DNA from: Rhipicephalus microplus
Lineage: Eukaryota > Arthropoda > Arachnida > Ixodida > Ixodidae
Assembly (NCBI RefSeq): GCF_043290135.1
Contig: NW_027464588.1
Coordinates: forward strand, 2,057,501-2,121,500
Direction of reading: 5' to 3'
Length of the DNA stretch: 64,000 nt
A model generated the notes under the pieces. The model searched no databases. It was given only the letters and a program-made list of their open reading frames with translations, and was not told where the DNA came from. This document shows positions 44,935 through 56,469 of the stretch, one piece after another. Numbering within the stretch: position 1 is the first letter of the stretch; every line of letters starts with the position of its first letter. The position numbers and the translations under genes were made by a program.

Positions 44935-45742
44935 TGAATGCGTCCGAACAGCACGATAATCACGTGTTTCGCGGACCCGAAAAGGACTGTGACGGCCCCT
45001 CGACGACACCTAACGCCGACGACGAGTGTGTTACTCCGATGAAGGCGCGTCCTGATAATCTAGAGGATTACAGCGATGCAACAATCATCGACTCCGCGGA
45101 AATGAACTGTGATGTAGAAGCAGCAGACAGGCCTTTCACAACAGTTACGTACAAGAAAGCCCGACCAGCGGGGATACCCGTACTTTTCAAGCTGACAGAG
45201 CCTAGCACCTCGTTTTGGAAAGTCAATCCGAACAAACTGGCCAATGAAGTAGTATCTGCTGCTCAAGAGAAAGTGGAGTCGTTTCGTGTCAACATAGACG
45301 GCCACTTCTCCGTAAGTGTGTCTACAGTTACTGCATCCTCCAGACTTCTTGAGTCAACACATGTTGCTGGTCTTGAAGTGGCACGGTATATACTGCAGTC
45401 GTACGTGAGGAACCTAGGAAAGATTAGACAAGTACTAGTGCAATACAGTGAAGATCAACTGCTTGAATATTTGATTGATTTGTGGGGTTTAACGTCCCAA
45501 AACCACCATATGATTATGAGAGACGCCGTAGTGGAGGGCTCCGGAAATTTTGACCACCTGGGGTTCTTTAACGTGCACACAAATCTGAGCACACAGGCCT
45601 ACAACATTTCCGCCTCCTTTGGAAATGCAGCCGCCGCAGCCGGGAATCGAACCCGCGACCTGCGGGTCAGCAGTCGAGTACCTTAGCCACTAGACCACCG
45701 CGGCGGGGCTGCTTGAATATTTAAGAGACAGCGGTGTTATCT
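44935..45742 (+). pseudogene. LINE 1 ORF1, N-terminal part
   Basis: From the first reasonable Met at 44935 (MNASEQHDNH) the frame codes for an acidic N-terminal part, then FTTVTYKKARPAGIPVLFKL, which is the RNA-binding region usual for I-type ORF1. It is interrupted at 45473 by the SINE and resumes after it (LLEYLRDSGVIS) until the DNA transposon at 45743. The frame extends upstream to 44637, but that part lies in the 5' repeats and is unlikely to be translated. ORF1 binds the LINE RNA. Confidence 0.75.
45459..45722 (-). mobile_element. Ruka-type SINE in LINE ORF1, with 14-bp target-site duplication
   Basis: The SINE body 45473-45708 is flanked by CTGCTTGAATATTT at 45459-45472 and 45709-45722, a perfect 14-bp duplication. 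The copy keeps good A and B boxes on the minus strand (head near 45650-45705) and is close to the family consensus as seen in the other copies. It is among the youngest insertions in this stretch. Confidence 0.95.
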
Positions 45743-47227
45743 CCCAGACAACACAAACACAACCTCAGGACGTCCTCAGTATGCCTCCGTGAGGACAATA
45801 TGACGCCCTCAGAATGTTCTCTTATGGTACTAGAATGGCACTAATCCTGTCCCTTTGTCCATACACATAATAACCACAGCACATCCTCAAAGCAACACTT
45901 CAGGACTTTTTCAGTATCTTTTCCGAACAACGAGTGCTTGGCCGGTTTGGTACTGTGGGCAGTGATACTGCATAGGATTTACTTGTTGTTATGATATTTT
46001 CATACATCAAAAGAGAAATACTTGTGAGGTCTCATGTATATATACTGTATCAATGAACAGAGAGGTGACAAAACAAAGTCGTTGACTGAAATTTCTTTAA
46101 CAGTAATTAATCACAACTGACAGCTTTGTCAGGCATTCGAGTCCACGTATAATCTGAAAATGAAAAGCAGTATCAAGGCAGTCAACACAGCTCAATCAAC
46201 CACGTTTGTAATCTTCCTCAAAAGTTTGACACAGTGTCCTCATCACCACGTGTATCGTACCCAATACACTCACTAGTGTTAGAGGCTCCGCTATGACAGC
46301 CTTCCAGTACACTCGACATGGGCTTTCACTTGACCTGCCCGAGGTCGGGCCATGTGTCAGATGCAGAAGTCGATCCTTTTCACGGTGGGACCAGGCTGCT
46401 TCAAAAGCACAACTGATCGCGATTGGCTGGTGTTCCAGAATGCTTCGAACCACACCTCGCCGCGGTTGACTGATGACAATAAATCAGTCTGAACGTTGAG
46501 CAGCCCAGTGCAGCCATCAACACGGCAATTTACCTCCTGCCGTCACCTACGACTTACACTCTCACACATATCTCACTTTTAACCATGCACACAAACAACA
46601 AAGGACACGAACCTTCACTAGTACACAGCACTTTCCCTGAAAGACCCCATTTTGACAGTCAGTTGGCTTGGAATGGCTTGGCTACTCGCCTAATCACAAT
46701 TGTGCCGCATGGTCAATGGTTGCCAGCTGCTAGTTTGTTATTACGTGCTACAGTGGCGTATAATGACTAATTTAGGGTGCGACATTTAGGAACACACTGT
46801 TTCAAATGTACATTTCGCAATTCCAGGTTCAATACCCAAGCCAATTTATTACGCGTGTCTCATCAAGCGGAATGCATAATTTGATAGTTTTCTGCCCAAA
46901 CTAAAAGAAACAAACAAGGTAAAAATTTACAATAACTTTATAACTGTATGAAACGAATGTGGGGAGAAACTTTACACTTATGAAATGCATCTACTTGGTG
47001 CACAAATGTTTTGAGGAAATACATCTAAGTGCTCAGTGTAATGTTTTTCAAAAGATCCTTGACATGACCATTTCCGGACCAATTGTTGTCCTCAGAAAGC
47101 ACTCGAAAAAAAGTTTCCGGGTCAAGCCAGCTTGTGTCGTCCTCAGTAAGTACTAAGGTCAATGATAACTGTGAGAGGGCGAATGTGCCATATCAGGATG
47201 ACCTCAGGACATCGAGTATTGTCTGGG
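45743..47227. mobile_element. unclassified DNA transposon, 1485 bp, inside LINE ORF1
   Basis: The ends CCCAGACAACAC (45743) and GTATTGTCTGGG (to 47227) are inverted repeats with 11 of 12 bases matching. Next to both ends are several copies of GTCCTCAG or CCTCAGGAC in either orientation. Removing it restores the LINE sequence GTTATCT|CAGTCAGG, leaving CT on each side (2-bp duplication; CTC is also possible). No transposase frame is visible, so it is nonautonomous. The minus-strand frame 46196-46453 has no motif I know. Confidence 0.75.
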
Positions 47228-47742
47228 CTCAGTCAGGAGACAGACTAAATGGCTCCATTGTGAAGATGGTTCAGCAGAGCCACATTTACTCGGCAGTGCA
47301 ATTCTTGAGTTGCCCCCCGACAAGCCACTGCCGCCTCGTATTCTCCTAGGTTTCAGAAGTCATCCAGTGGAAGAGTACCTACAGCCCGCTACATGATGTT
47401 AGAACTGTCAATGCTATGGACATGTTGCCAAATCGTGCTATGGACAACTTCGCTGCAAAATCTGTGCAGGAGCACATGATTACAAAGAATGTACATCAAG
47501 GAATCATCCAAAATGCACCGATTGCAATGGAGACCACGTAGTGCCATATGCTGGTTGTCCGAAACACCAGGCAGCCGCTCGACTAAAGCGACAAGAAATT
47601 TTGCTTGGAAGAGCTCCAAAAAAGGGATCACCTTGTCCGAATCCTGAAACTGTGCATCCACTCCCTGTGACTTCACAATCACAAAAGAGTACAACACCAC
47701 TGTCGTATGCCACGGTAGCCAAGCGTGCTTCAGCTCAGAAAA
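47228..47742 (+). pseudogene. LINE 1 ORF1, C-terminal part with three zinc knuckles
   Basis: After the DNA transposon ORF1 resumes as QSGDRLNGSIVKMVQQ. A frame change follows near 47310, then three CCHC-type knuckles at about 47400-47575: NCQCYGHVAKSC (its first Cys precedes an in-frame stop), CKICAGAHDYKEC and CTDCNGDHVVPYAGC. The order and spacing are typical of I-clade ORF1. A Ser/Pro-rich end with SYATVAKRAS follows. Confidence 0.8.
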
Positions 47743-48066
47743 ACTGAAGTACAGCCAAAACGAACCGTAGAGGACGATCACCAAGCGTTCAAAGGCAGAA
47801 AAGCGACAGCAGGACACCGAAAGCGTCAGCCACTCAGGATAAGCAAGTGTCTACACCTTTCACCTCGCCAAAGCCAAATGCACAACAGCAACGTGCACCG
47901 AAAACAAGTGATGTGGATATAGTTATGTCGAGGCTCTTCCTTGCTTTGAAGGCAATCCTGCATGTATTTCCACAGGCCAATGACCTACCAGAGGTGAGCG
48001 CAGTCCTTTCATTAGAGCCTCTAGCAGTACAACAAAAAATTGTTGTATAGCAAAGTGGCTTTACAA

Positions 48067-48183
48067 ATGACCAACCGTTTCCGCAACAGAGCTGTGTTTC
48101 AGTGGAATGCCAATGGCGTTAGGTCCAAAAGCGCAGACTTTAGGAAGCTGGTTGCTCAGTATAGCTTTCCCGTTATGCGCATT
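48067..48183 (+). pseudogene. LINE 1 ORF2 start: endonuclease N-terminus
   Basis: Met at 48067 starts MTNRFRNRAVFQWNANGVRS, then KSADFRKLVAQYSFPVM. This is the usual beginning of ORF2 (first strand of the AP endonuclease with the catalytic-site N). It is cut by the LTR insertion. Confidence 0.75.
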
Positions 48184-49340
48184 CGTTGGGGCACGCACGG
48201 TGTGCTCCACCCGCGGTGAGCCAGGCGTACGGCCCTCGGGACCCCCTGACCTCGCCACAGCCTCACGTACGTCCAGCTGTGCATGCCCAGGGGCCCGAGC
48301 CCCCGCAGGACACATCGAGGATGATGTCAGAAGGCGCCGGCAGTCCACGAGGCCTTGAGCAGCAGGCACCGGTGTGCAGGGGAAACTGATGCCGTGGAGT
48401 GTCACAGCGGGCTCTGGGTCCACAGTGCGAGTGGTGCCGCGGGCCTCCACAGGCGCCGGGACAGGCGGGGAGTCTGCAGGAATGTCAGCTGACCCAGCCG
48501 AGGTCGTCATGGAGTCTGGTGGGGCCACGGTGTCACGTGCCGTCGCTTTCGTGGAAAACGTGCAGGTGGCAGGTACGTGTGATGAAGCTCCGCACGGGGG
48601 CTCTGAGGGAATGTACCTCTCAGAGGGAAGGTCAGTCGCAGTGGGGGAGTCTTCTACCTCGCGGTCGTGATCAGGTGCAGGAGTGGACGTTTCTGCGACC
48701 GGATCAGGTGTTGAAGTAGTCGAAGCAGGGGTACCAAGGTAGCGGTCAATGGAGGGCTGCGGACCGGTTCGTACCTTGCTCTGCGACGCCGGGGAAACTT
48801 GCCTGGTGCGGGTAAACGGAAGCGGACGGTACGTGTTGCCGCTGCGGGCGAGCACCGCAGTGCAGAGTGCATCCTAAGGCTGCGGGCTGGTGCTTGAAGT
48901 GGCAGCGAGATGGCGCAACTCTACCGGAAGGGCGTCGAGAAGAATGGCGTGCATCAGCAGCTGGTCCGTGACGCCATTCAGCGCCAGAACGGCATCGAGC
49001 TGCATGAACCATACCTTGGGGTAGGTCGATTGGAACGGCGGCACTGGCGGGCAGAGTTGCGGGAACATGGCAGCGGGCCGTTCGGCGAAGGGCGTGTTCT
49101 CCGGGTCACCAATGTAGCGGCGAGAGAAGAGGACGTGAGACGGCGTCGAAGGCGGCAGACGGGGCCGTGCTGATGTCGCCACTTTATTGCACGCCTGAAG
49201 AGGAGCCGCGGTGGCTGTCCACGTCCGACGCGCCAGGTGCGTGAGCTCGTTCTAAACCTCGCGCAGCTCGAGCTAGCATCAGCTGCGCGAGAGGCGCGGC
49301 GCGGTGATGAAGAAATGATGATGGTGATGATGGCGCTACA
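48184..49340 (-). mobile_element. LTR element fragment inserted in LINE 1 ORF2
   Basis: On the minus strand an LTR of 228 bp (49113-49340) starts TGTAGCGCCATC and ends GCCGCTACA, with ATAAAG near 49182-49187, followed directly by TTGGTGACCCGG, a primer-binding-site-like sequence. Then comes a gag-like frame (VPPFQSTYPKVWFMQLDAV near 49020-49070) and a long Pro/Thr-rich frame to about 48190. No pol and no second LTR are present. LINE coding resumes at 49341, so the insertion postdates the LINE. Confidence 0.75.
48874..49099 (-). pseudogene. gag-like protein of the inserted LTR element
   Basis: The frame includes FPQLCPPVPPFQS, then YPKVWFMQLDAVLALNGVTD and ILLDALPVELRHLA. The PPF...P..WF.Q.(D/E)A..A..G..(T)..LP.E order is that of Ty3/gypsy capsid N-terminal regions in arthropods. 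It stops at 48874 and continues with a Thr/Pro/Ser-rich region in an adjacent frame. The exact start Met is at about 49067 or upstream. Confidence 0.6.
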
Positions 49341-50216
49341 GTGTCTAAATGAAACCAACGTTGACTCTGACTTTTGGACTTCTAACTATGTCACATATGC
49401 AATAAGAAGAAATCCAGGCTTAAGCAGGGCACTGTTATGCGTAGGGCACGACATACCCTCTTTTGTTTTATACTCGACGGACTCGGACGTGCCAGAATTT
49501 GTAGGGTGCAAAATTCAATTCCAGAAACTTACCATCACCGTAATTTGTGTTTATTTGCAACCATCGACACGCATCTCCGAATCATCTGTTGCTCATTTAT
49601 TAGATAAAGCCCAGGGACCTGCCCTCATCTGTAGAGATTTCAATGCGCACAATAGCACGTGGGGAAGTACTCATACCGATTCACGTGGGAGAACACTCGA
49701 AAAAGCAATTGATCGATGTGGTCTTGTTGTACTGAATGATGGATCAGTAACGTTTTTGAGAAGTAATAAATATGCCATCTAGATTTGGCTATAGCTTCTT
49801 CTAACATTGCACGAGATATGAACTGGTGTACAGACCTCGGAACACGAGGGAGTGATCATTACCAATTTCTTATGCAACACGCGAGAATGCAAGTGCAAAC
49901 GACCACATTTATTTTAAAGCTAACTGGCTGGAAACTATTTCGCGAGCATACTGGACGTGACTTGATGGGAGTCAATGAATTGGATACAGGTATGTCCTGC
50001 ATTAAAAGCAGTTACTCCCGTGCGTTAAGGTTTACAGCTGTCCCAGCAGGCCACTCCAGTGTAGATGCAGACTATGAGCGCCTACGAGCTATTAGAAAGC
50101 GAGCAGAATGTCGCTATCGCCGCACTGGCAGGCTTGAAGATTATAAGAAGAGTCAGGCCACACACATTCAATCTAACCGACACATGCAAAAGTTAGGTCG
50201 GAAAAAAGTGGCATAA
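49341..50216 (+). pseudogene. LINE 1 ORF2: endonuclease, main part
   Basis: The frame reads CLNETNVDSDFW, YAIRRNPGLSRALLC, ITVICVYLQPS, ALICRDFNAHNSTWGSTHTD and, after a frame change near 49782, GSDHYQFL. It matches AP-type endonucleases of LINEs (ETN, GDFNAH, SDHxP). The GDFNAH Gly is Arg here. The region to 50216 is the linker to the RT. The endonuclease nicks target DNA for target-primed reverse transcription. Confidence 0.85.
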
Positions 50217-50441
50217 TTTCTGCAATTCATTGACCCCATTTACTCCACTTCCGAAAATCTGGCAAACAATAACTGCTCTAAATCATCCAGTATCCCAGCG
50301 AAACCCATTCAGAGCATTCGCTATATCTCTTGGGTTATCCTAACGTGATGTTTCTAATAAGTTTTGCACATTGCTGACTGGAACTGGGCAATTGGTTCAC
50401 AACACTGCTGCACTGCTTAGTTCTAGAGCAGCAAATCCAAG

Positions 50442-51330
50442 ATGCATACAATTTATCACATGCTCAACACGTATTCTCTACTAGAGTTGCGTACTGCTCT
50501 ATCACTAACCCGCGTAAGAACGGCAACCGGTACCGACAACGTATCGTACAGTGTTCTGAAAAATCTAGGACCCAACGGCATGCCAGTTCTTCTACGGATA
50601 TATAACGACATGTGGACGAAGGCGTACGTTCCAATGTATTGGAAGGTCGCGAGAATCGTCCCACTACTGAAGCCCGGTAAATCGCCGTTTTCGCTTGACT
50701 CATTCCGACCAGTCAGCCTCACTAGCTGTGCATCTGAAGTAATGAAAAACAATGGTTGACAGAAGATTAAAGTGATGAAGTGAAGCTAACAACTCACTTC
50801 CAGAACAGATGGCTGGCTTCAGACGACTGCGATGCACGATGGACTGCGTGCTCGACCTCGTTACATTTGTAGAACATGAGATGAGCTGTGGAAACATGGC
50901 TGTTGCGGCCTTCATAGATAATAAAAAGGCGTTCGACTCTGTGAGCCACCTTTCTGTGCTGCACGGGCTTACATCACTAGGGGTTCACGGTCGTATCCTT
51001 CGGTGGATCGCCAACTTCCTATGTAACAGACAAGTATACATTTCAACAAATCACGGAGACAGCGATCGCTTCAACATGAGCAAAAGTGTACCTCAAGGAA
51101 GCGTTCTAAGTCCACTTCTTTTCAATACTGCAATGGCAGGTCTTCCAGAAGTACTGCCCGAAGCCTTGAACATATCCATGTATGCAGATGACATATGCAT
51201 ATGAACGTATCACAAATCACTGGAAGTGATCGAACATCGGCTTCAACAAGGACTAGACGCAATGAGTGATTACCTTAAAGAGCGAGGCATGCCGATTTCT
51301 CACACCAAATCTGTAGTTCTGCCATTCACG
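50442..51330 (+). pseudogene. LINE 1 ORF2: reverse transcriptase
   Basis: Segments in order: ATGTDNVSYSVLKNLGP, YWKVARIVPLLKPGK, SFRPVSLTSC, AAFIDNKKAFDSVSHL (motif A), VPQGSVLSPLLFNTAMAGLP (motif B), MYADDICI (motif C, both catalytic Asp present), then a TGA stop directly after, and HTKSVVLPF-type sequence to 51330. A frameshift lies between 50759 and 50809. The stop after YADDICI stands in place of a Trp codon (TGA for TGG). Confidence 0.85.
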
Positions 51331-51465
51331 AGAAAAAGAGTGAAAAACTTGAAGCTTTTTGTGGAGGGCTAGAGAATCGAAATCGCACGAAAGCATTGAT
51401 TCATTGACGTTACCTTAGATAGCCAACTCAGATGGAGTCAGCATATTGCTGATCTAAAAAATCAA

Positions 51466-52890
51466 GTGAACAGCACCATAAATGTTATAGGTCGCATCGC
51501 GGGAAGAAAGTGGGGCGGTACATCGGCGTCTCTCCTCCACGTCCATTGTGCACTAATCCGACAGATAATCGCCTACTCTGCGCCAATTCTCCACAACATC
51601 CCTCTGACGTCGCTACACCGACTTCAGCTGTTACAAGCACGAAGCTTACGCATATGTCTGGGGGTTCCACAGGTAACATCAAGTTCTTTGACACTGGCAG
51701 AGGCAAAAGAACCTAACTTTATAGTAATTAGAAATGTGGAGACATGTCGGCACCTCTTTCATCTAGTCACGCAACACCCTTCCCATTTGCTCATATCCAA
51801 CATCGTGAACCGTGCTGGAGCGCAAATACAACATGTGTACCAACAGTACATTTCCCGGCTTCCTGTGTCGACACATTGGCCACTGGACCAAAACTACCGT
51901 CCATGGCGGCTTGAGCTACCAACTGTTGAAACGTCAGTAAAGGACTTCGCAGCAAACATGAAGTGCCAACCGTTGCCGCTCAGCACTTGGCATGACATCA
52001 TCTGTTTGACAGGTACCAAGGATACACTCACGTGTACACTGACGGCTCCGTCACCAAAGAGACAGTGACATCAGCATTCATAATTCCGGAATTCCACGAA
52101 TTCCGCGTGTCGGTTGGGCCACCTCTCTTTTTCAACAACGTCGGAGCTCTTAGCGATTTTGATAGCCATAAGCTTTATTAAACTGGCAACGACACCAAGA
52201 AAATGGGTGGTAAAACAGACTCTCTGGCAGCACTAGCATGTGTGGAAAGTGCCACTTCAAGACACATTGATGTGCGTATAGTATACGCTATACTAAAAGA
52301 GCTCTCAGAAGCTACGAAGTCGAATCATCGAGTGGCATTTCAGTGGGTTCCCAGTCACTGCGGAATTAAGGGAAATGAAATGGCGGATGAGTAGGCGAAA
52401 ACCGCTCATAATTCTACGCAAACGTGCCTCATTCTGGTATCTCAATATGATGCAAATAGAATTTAGGAACAAGAAAACGTGAATTATGCCTTTCTACCTG
52501 GTTCACAAACAAAACAAAGGAATCGATCCTATATTCTGTTGATCCCAATCTTGAATACCAATTAGACTGTGACCTCCCAAGACGTATCGACACACTAATT
52601 CATCGCCTACGACTCGGAAATGCTTACACAAAGCACTTCCTACTTCGAATTCATTGTGCAACATCGGTAGCATGTTCATGCGGCCACGACGAAAAGGATA
52701 TTTGTCGCCTCTTGCTCGACTGTCCGAAACACGACACACACCGAATGTGACTAGAACAAGAACTGCATAGGTTAGATCCTGAGCGACCATTCGGGTTGAA
52801 TGAAATACTAGGTCCATGGCCATCCAAAACCGGCAAATCAATGAAGGTGCTGCAACAGTTCTTCGAAGAAACGAAGATTTGTGACGAATA
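51466..52890 (+). pseudogene. LINE 1 ORF2: connection, RNase H and C-terminal zinc region
   Basis: A 200-residue frame (INVIGRIAGRKWGGTSASLL and onwards) is the connection after the RT. RNase H follows: YTDGSVTKE near 52030-52065, TDSLAALACV near 52213, and WVPSHCGIKGNEMADE near 52345-52392. A C-terminal Cys/His part (CSCGHDEKDICRLLLDC near 52670-52725) ends the protein with FEETKICDEY and a stop near 52890. Stops are interspersed. The RNase H domain supports placement in the I superfamily. Confidence 0.8.
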
Positions 52891-53105
52891 CTGAGCAGAC
52901 AAAAGTTAAAAGTGAGCGTGTCGTCTACGTGGTTGTTCTGCCCATATAGGAGAACTTTTGCTCTCACCCATGTAGGACTGTATATATGTTTATATGCTAT
53001 TGTTTTTTCATAGTTTTATTTGTACGAATTATGTGGAAAGGGGTGGCCATCGGCAAGTAACGGTGACAAAAACTCCTTAAATTAGTTTCTATTTCAATAA
53101 AAAAA

Positions 53106-53601
53106 GATACAGAAGGCTGACAATGAAAAGAACTCGATCCGTTCCAGTCTGAGTTATACGTATTTCCCCACTCCTTTCATAATAAGCACTTCTGCGCGCT
53201 GATTGCACAGCCGCTCAGTGAGGCGACGCATAAAGGCACTGCTTCTTCAACACATAATATAGGGCACATTCCATTAGAAATTATACAGAAATAATATTGA
53301 TTTATTTATTTAGTCAATACTGCCGACTTTTATGCAAGTAGGCAGAAGTGGCTACATATACATATACATTTGATATTACATTTGATAATGCAAAAAAGCA
53401 ACAGGAACGACCTATAACAAAAACAATGCGTCTTGGAAAACCTAGAGGAGCTCTAACTTAGAAACACTGAAAACATGAGTCAATGTAACAAGTTCAGCCC
53501 ATATTGAACAGAATGAGCGAGTTTTGCCTAAGTTGGTGTTTGACATCCCAACACACCACGACAAGCGAAATACCCTAAAACAACTCTGAAGTTTTGTCGG
53601 C
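53106..53601. other. unassigned, includes a LINE-like tail on minus
   Basis: TTTATTTATTTAGTCAATAC at 53301-53320 resembles a minus-strand non-LTR tail with AAAT units. No coding motif. Confidence 0.4.
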
Positions 53602-54402
53602 TTGTCATCATACTTACGGCGCTTTATTCAAAATATCGCCTCCCTATGTGCCCCACCGACCAACCTTAGCGTCGAATACGACATTTCCGCCTGGTCACCA
53701 CCCTGCGACGACGCTTTTACCAAATTACGCCGCCTTCTAACTTCGCCGCCCATAATGTGTCACTTCTATCCTGCCACACCGACAACGGTTTACATTGGTG
53801 CCAGTGGTGTTGGACATGGCGCCGTGCCCCAGCAACGAAAAGCAGGATGGGGTGACTATGCAATCGCCTACGCAAGCTGAACTCCGATGAAAATCGAAGC
53901 TAACTACTCCGTGACCGAGAAAGAGTGTTTCGCCATTATTTGGGTCCTTGGGAAATTTCGCCCTTACCTGTAAGGTCACGTACTTGACGTCGTCACCGAC
54001 CAATGCGCCCTTTATTGGCTGTCCACTCTTACGGATCTTTCGGGACGACTTGCCCACTGGGCGCTCCAACTTCAGGAGTACGAAATCCGCGTTATTTACA
54101 GATCCGGTCATAAGATCATGGACGCTGACGCCTTTTCTCGCTCACCCGTATGAGATGATGATGCTTGCCTCACCTCCATGGAGACAGCACTTATGTCACC
54201 CGCCTTACTCAACATTACGGTGAAACAACGGAAGGATCCCCAGATCAGTGGTGTCATCGGCATTCTTTCTGATCCTCTCACTTATTTACCGTCTCGTGCT
54301 CTCCTCCACTATGCATGCACCTTTTGCCTGAGGGACGACTTCTTTATTGACGCAACTATCTTTCCGACGGTCGCAAGTGGCTCTTTGTGCTACTCAATGT
54401 AA
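53602..54402 (+). pseudogene. gypsy RNase H relic
   Basis: From the RT/RNase H connection (SSYLRRFIQNIASL, then [20 protein letters not shown]) to the RNase H: YIGASGVGHGAV, where Gly replaces the first active-site Asp, then [24 protein letters not shown], and a stop-broken linker to about 54402. The copy resembles gypsy 1 and gypsy 2 but is a separate fragment without RT or integrase. Confidence 0.8.
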
Positions 54403-54668
54403 TAATCTGCACTGACATAAGACGCTCCATCTATATGCAGTGGTGAGTGGACGACGCTTCGCTTAAACTGTCAAATGCATTATGTAAAGCTCCAGCCTCA
54501 GCGCGAATGAAAATATCGAGTGGTCTTCAGCTTCTTTGAACAAAAGAGGCCTTTCACCGCACCCCGCTACCCAAGCTGCGAAAAACAAAACTGAAACTGC
54601 AGAGGAAAAGTTCCGTAGACATTTCGCAAGCTGAAGCAATCCAGTTCGAAGCCTTTTTTCCCCATAAT
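54403..54668. other. unassigned spacer
   Basis: Nothing recognised. Confidence 0.35.
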
Positions 54669-55701
54669 TCCTATGGGTTACCAAGGTACTCCTCATAACC
54701 TCTTATCCCTAACTGTTCCCATTCTAGGCTTCTGAAAACCTCCTGTAAGAATGCGGTAAATAGCAATGGGGAGAATGTGTCCCCGTGCCTTACATCCTTT
54801 TCGATCGGTATTCTATTGCTTTCTTTATGAAGCACTTTGCTAGCAGTTGATCCTCTGTAGATTTCTTCTAGGATGTTTATATATACTTTATCGACGCCCT
54901 GAGTCCGCACTTCGCCGATGACGTTGCATTGCTGACTAACTAAGGGGACGAATTTCAACTCATGATTACGGAGTTAGACAAGGAGAGCAGAAAGGTAGGT
55001 TTTAAAATTAATCTGCAGAAAACTAAAGTAATGTACAACAACCTCGGAAGAGAGCAGCGCTTCGAGATAGGTAATACAGCACTTCAAGTTGTAAAAGACT
55101 ATGTCTACTTAGGCCAGGTAGTAACTGCGGAGCCGTACCACGAGATTGAAGTAACAAAAGAATAAGAATAGGGTGGAGCACATTTGGCAAGCACTCTCAA
55201 ATTATACCAGGTAGATTGCCACTATCCCTTAAAAGGAAGGTAAATAACAGCTGTATCTTGCCGGTACTTAGCTACAGAACAGAAACCTGGAGACTTACAA
55301 AAAGGGTTCAGCTGAATTTGAGGACGACGCAGCGAGCAATGGAAAAAAAAGATAAGTTTAACCTTAAGAGACAAGAAGAGAGCAAGGTGTATTAGGAAAC
55401 AAACGGCGGTTAAGGATATCATAGTTGAAATCAAGAAGAGAAAATGGACATGGGCCGGGCATGTAGCACGTAGACAGGGTAACTGCTGGTAATTAAGGGT
55501 AACTAACTGGATTCCCAGAGAAGGCAAGTGAGTTAGGGGGAGACAGAAGTTTAGGTGGGCAGATGAGATTAAGAATATTGCGCGTATAAATTGGCAGCAG
55601 CATGCACAGGACCGGGTTAACTGGTGGAACATGGGAGAGGCCTTTGTCCTGCAGTGGACGTAGTGAGGCTGATGATGATAATGATGATGAAATCCTATGG
55701 G
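54669..55701 (+). mobile_element. RTE-type LINE with inverted 5' part (twin-priming structure)
   Basis: The 3' part, 54911-55692, is on +: FADDVALLTN, then ELDKESRKVGFKINLQKTKV, a frame-broken middle, and a tail GCTGATGATGATAATGATGA. The 5' part, about 54678-54908, is on -: VDKVYINILEEIYRGSTASK, then DVRHGDTFSPLLFTAFLQEV and EWEQLGIRG, which normally precede FADD by a few residues. TCCTATGGG flanks the whole at 54669-54677 and 55693-55701. An inversion inside one target-site duplication is the hallmark of twin priming known from LINE-1 insertion. Confidence 0.85.
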
Positions 55702-56433
55702 GGTACACAGTCGCAGTGCCAGATTTCTCTCTAGGTATTATTGTACGAAACTCTATGATATGTAAATGACTCGGAAAGAGCTGCCTACAAAATAGAGTTT
55801 TCAAATAACTAGGGGGGACCCTGGTGCTTCGATCCTTCAGCGGCCATGGTAATAATGGGTAGTACTCGGATTTACCTGGTCTTTGTACTTGTGAACCTCA
55901 AATCGCACTTGTAATTTTGTTTATTGCTGTGTCACGGTTTTGCTTTGAAGGAAAGAACGAGGCCTTTTGAACTTTATGACCCTATTTCAATTGGTAAGCC
56001 TGAAAGGTTAAGATAGTGAAGTGTAACTGCTGAACATTTGTTGATTGTCATTTTATCCAAAAGCAACTTCAAGCCACGCGAAGCCAATCAGAGGCAGAAA
56101 TCGTGCAAATTCATGTACTACCTATTATTCCCGTGCTTGTTGAAGCGTCGTGTGTTGCAGCTCCAATAAAGACTAGCGCCTGAGTTACCTCTAGTGCATT
56201 TATAGGAAACGCAAGGGTTTAAAGGAGAGAGAAGGGGGAGAGCGTAGACTAGCATACGCCGTCTGTGTCGGCGTTGCGAGGCAAGAGAAGGGGGGGGGGC
56301 GTAGGAGAGGAAAGATAGGGGGTTTGCATACGCAGTAAAGATGGTCACGCCACGGAAAGCATCGAGCTCGACCATGAGCCGTTTTGCATTTAGAATCGTA
56401 GGAATCCGAGTACAGTGCTCTAGAGAAAGAGAG
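55702..56433. other. unassigned, with a GA-rich dispersed repeat
   Basis: GA-rich block 56203-56330 (GTTGCGAGGCAAGAGAAGGG, GCGTAGGAGAGGAAAG) is related to the one at 20440. No gene. Confidence 0.4.
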
Positions 56434-56469
56434 AGAAAAATAACTTTATTGTGTTGAAAAAAAGAGGGT

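Larger units (their letters stand above)
44581..53105 (+). mobile_element. I-type LINE 1, nearly full length with three nested insertions
   Basis: After removing the three insertions (SINE 45473-45708, DNA element 45743-47227, LTR element 48184-49340) about 5.6 kb remains, the normal size of an I-clade LINE. It has tandem 5' units, ORF1 with CCHC knuckles, and ORF2 with AP endonuclease, RT, RNase H and a C-terminal Cys/His cluster, ending near CAATAAAAAAAG at 53096-53106. Several stops and frameshifts exist, but the RT YADD motif is intact. I did not find a flanking target-site duplication. Confidence 0.85.

Noticed and set aside
46196..46453. 85-residue minus-strand frame in the DNA transposon
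   Set aside because: No DDE or other transposase motif; too short to call a gene.
46700..46790. hAT-like end at CAGTGGCGTATAATG
   Set aside because: A single short match without partner end or target duplication.
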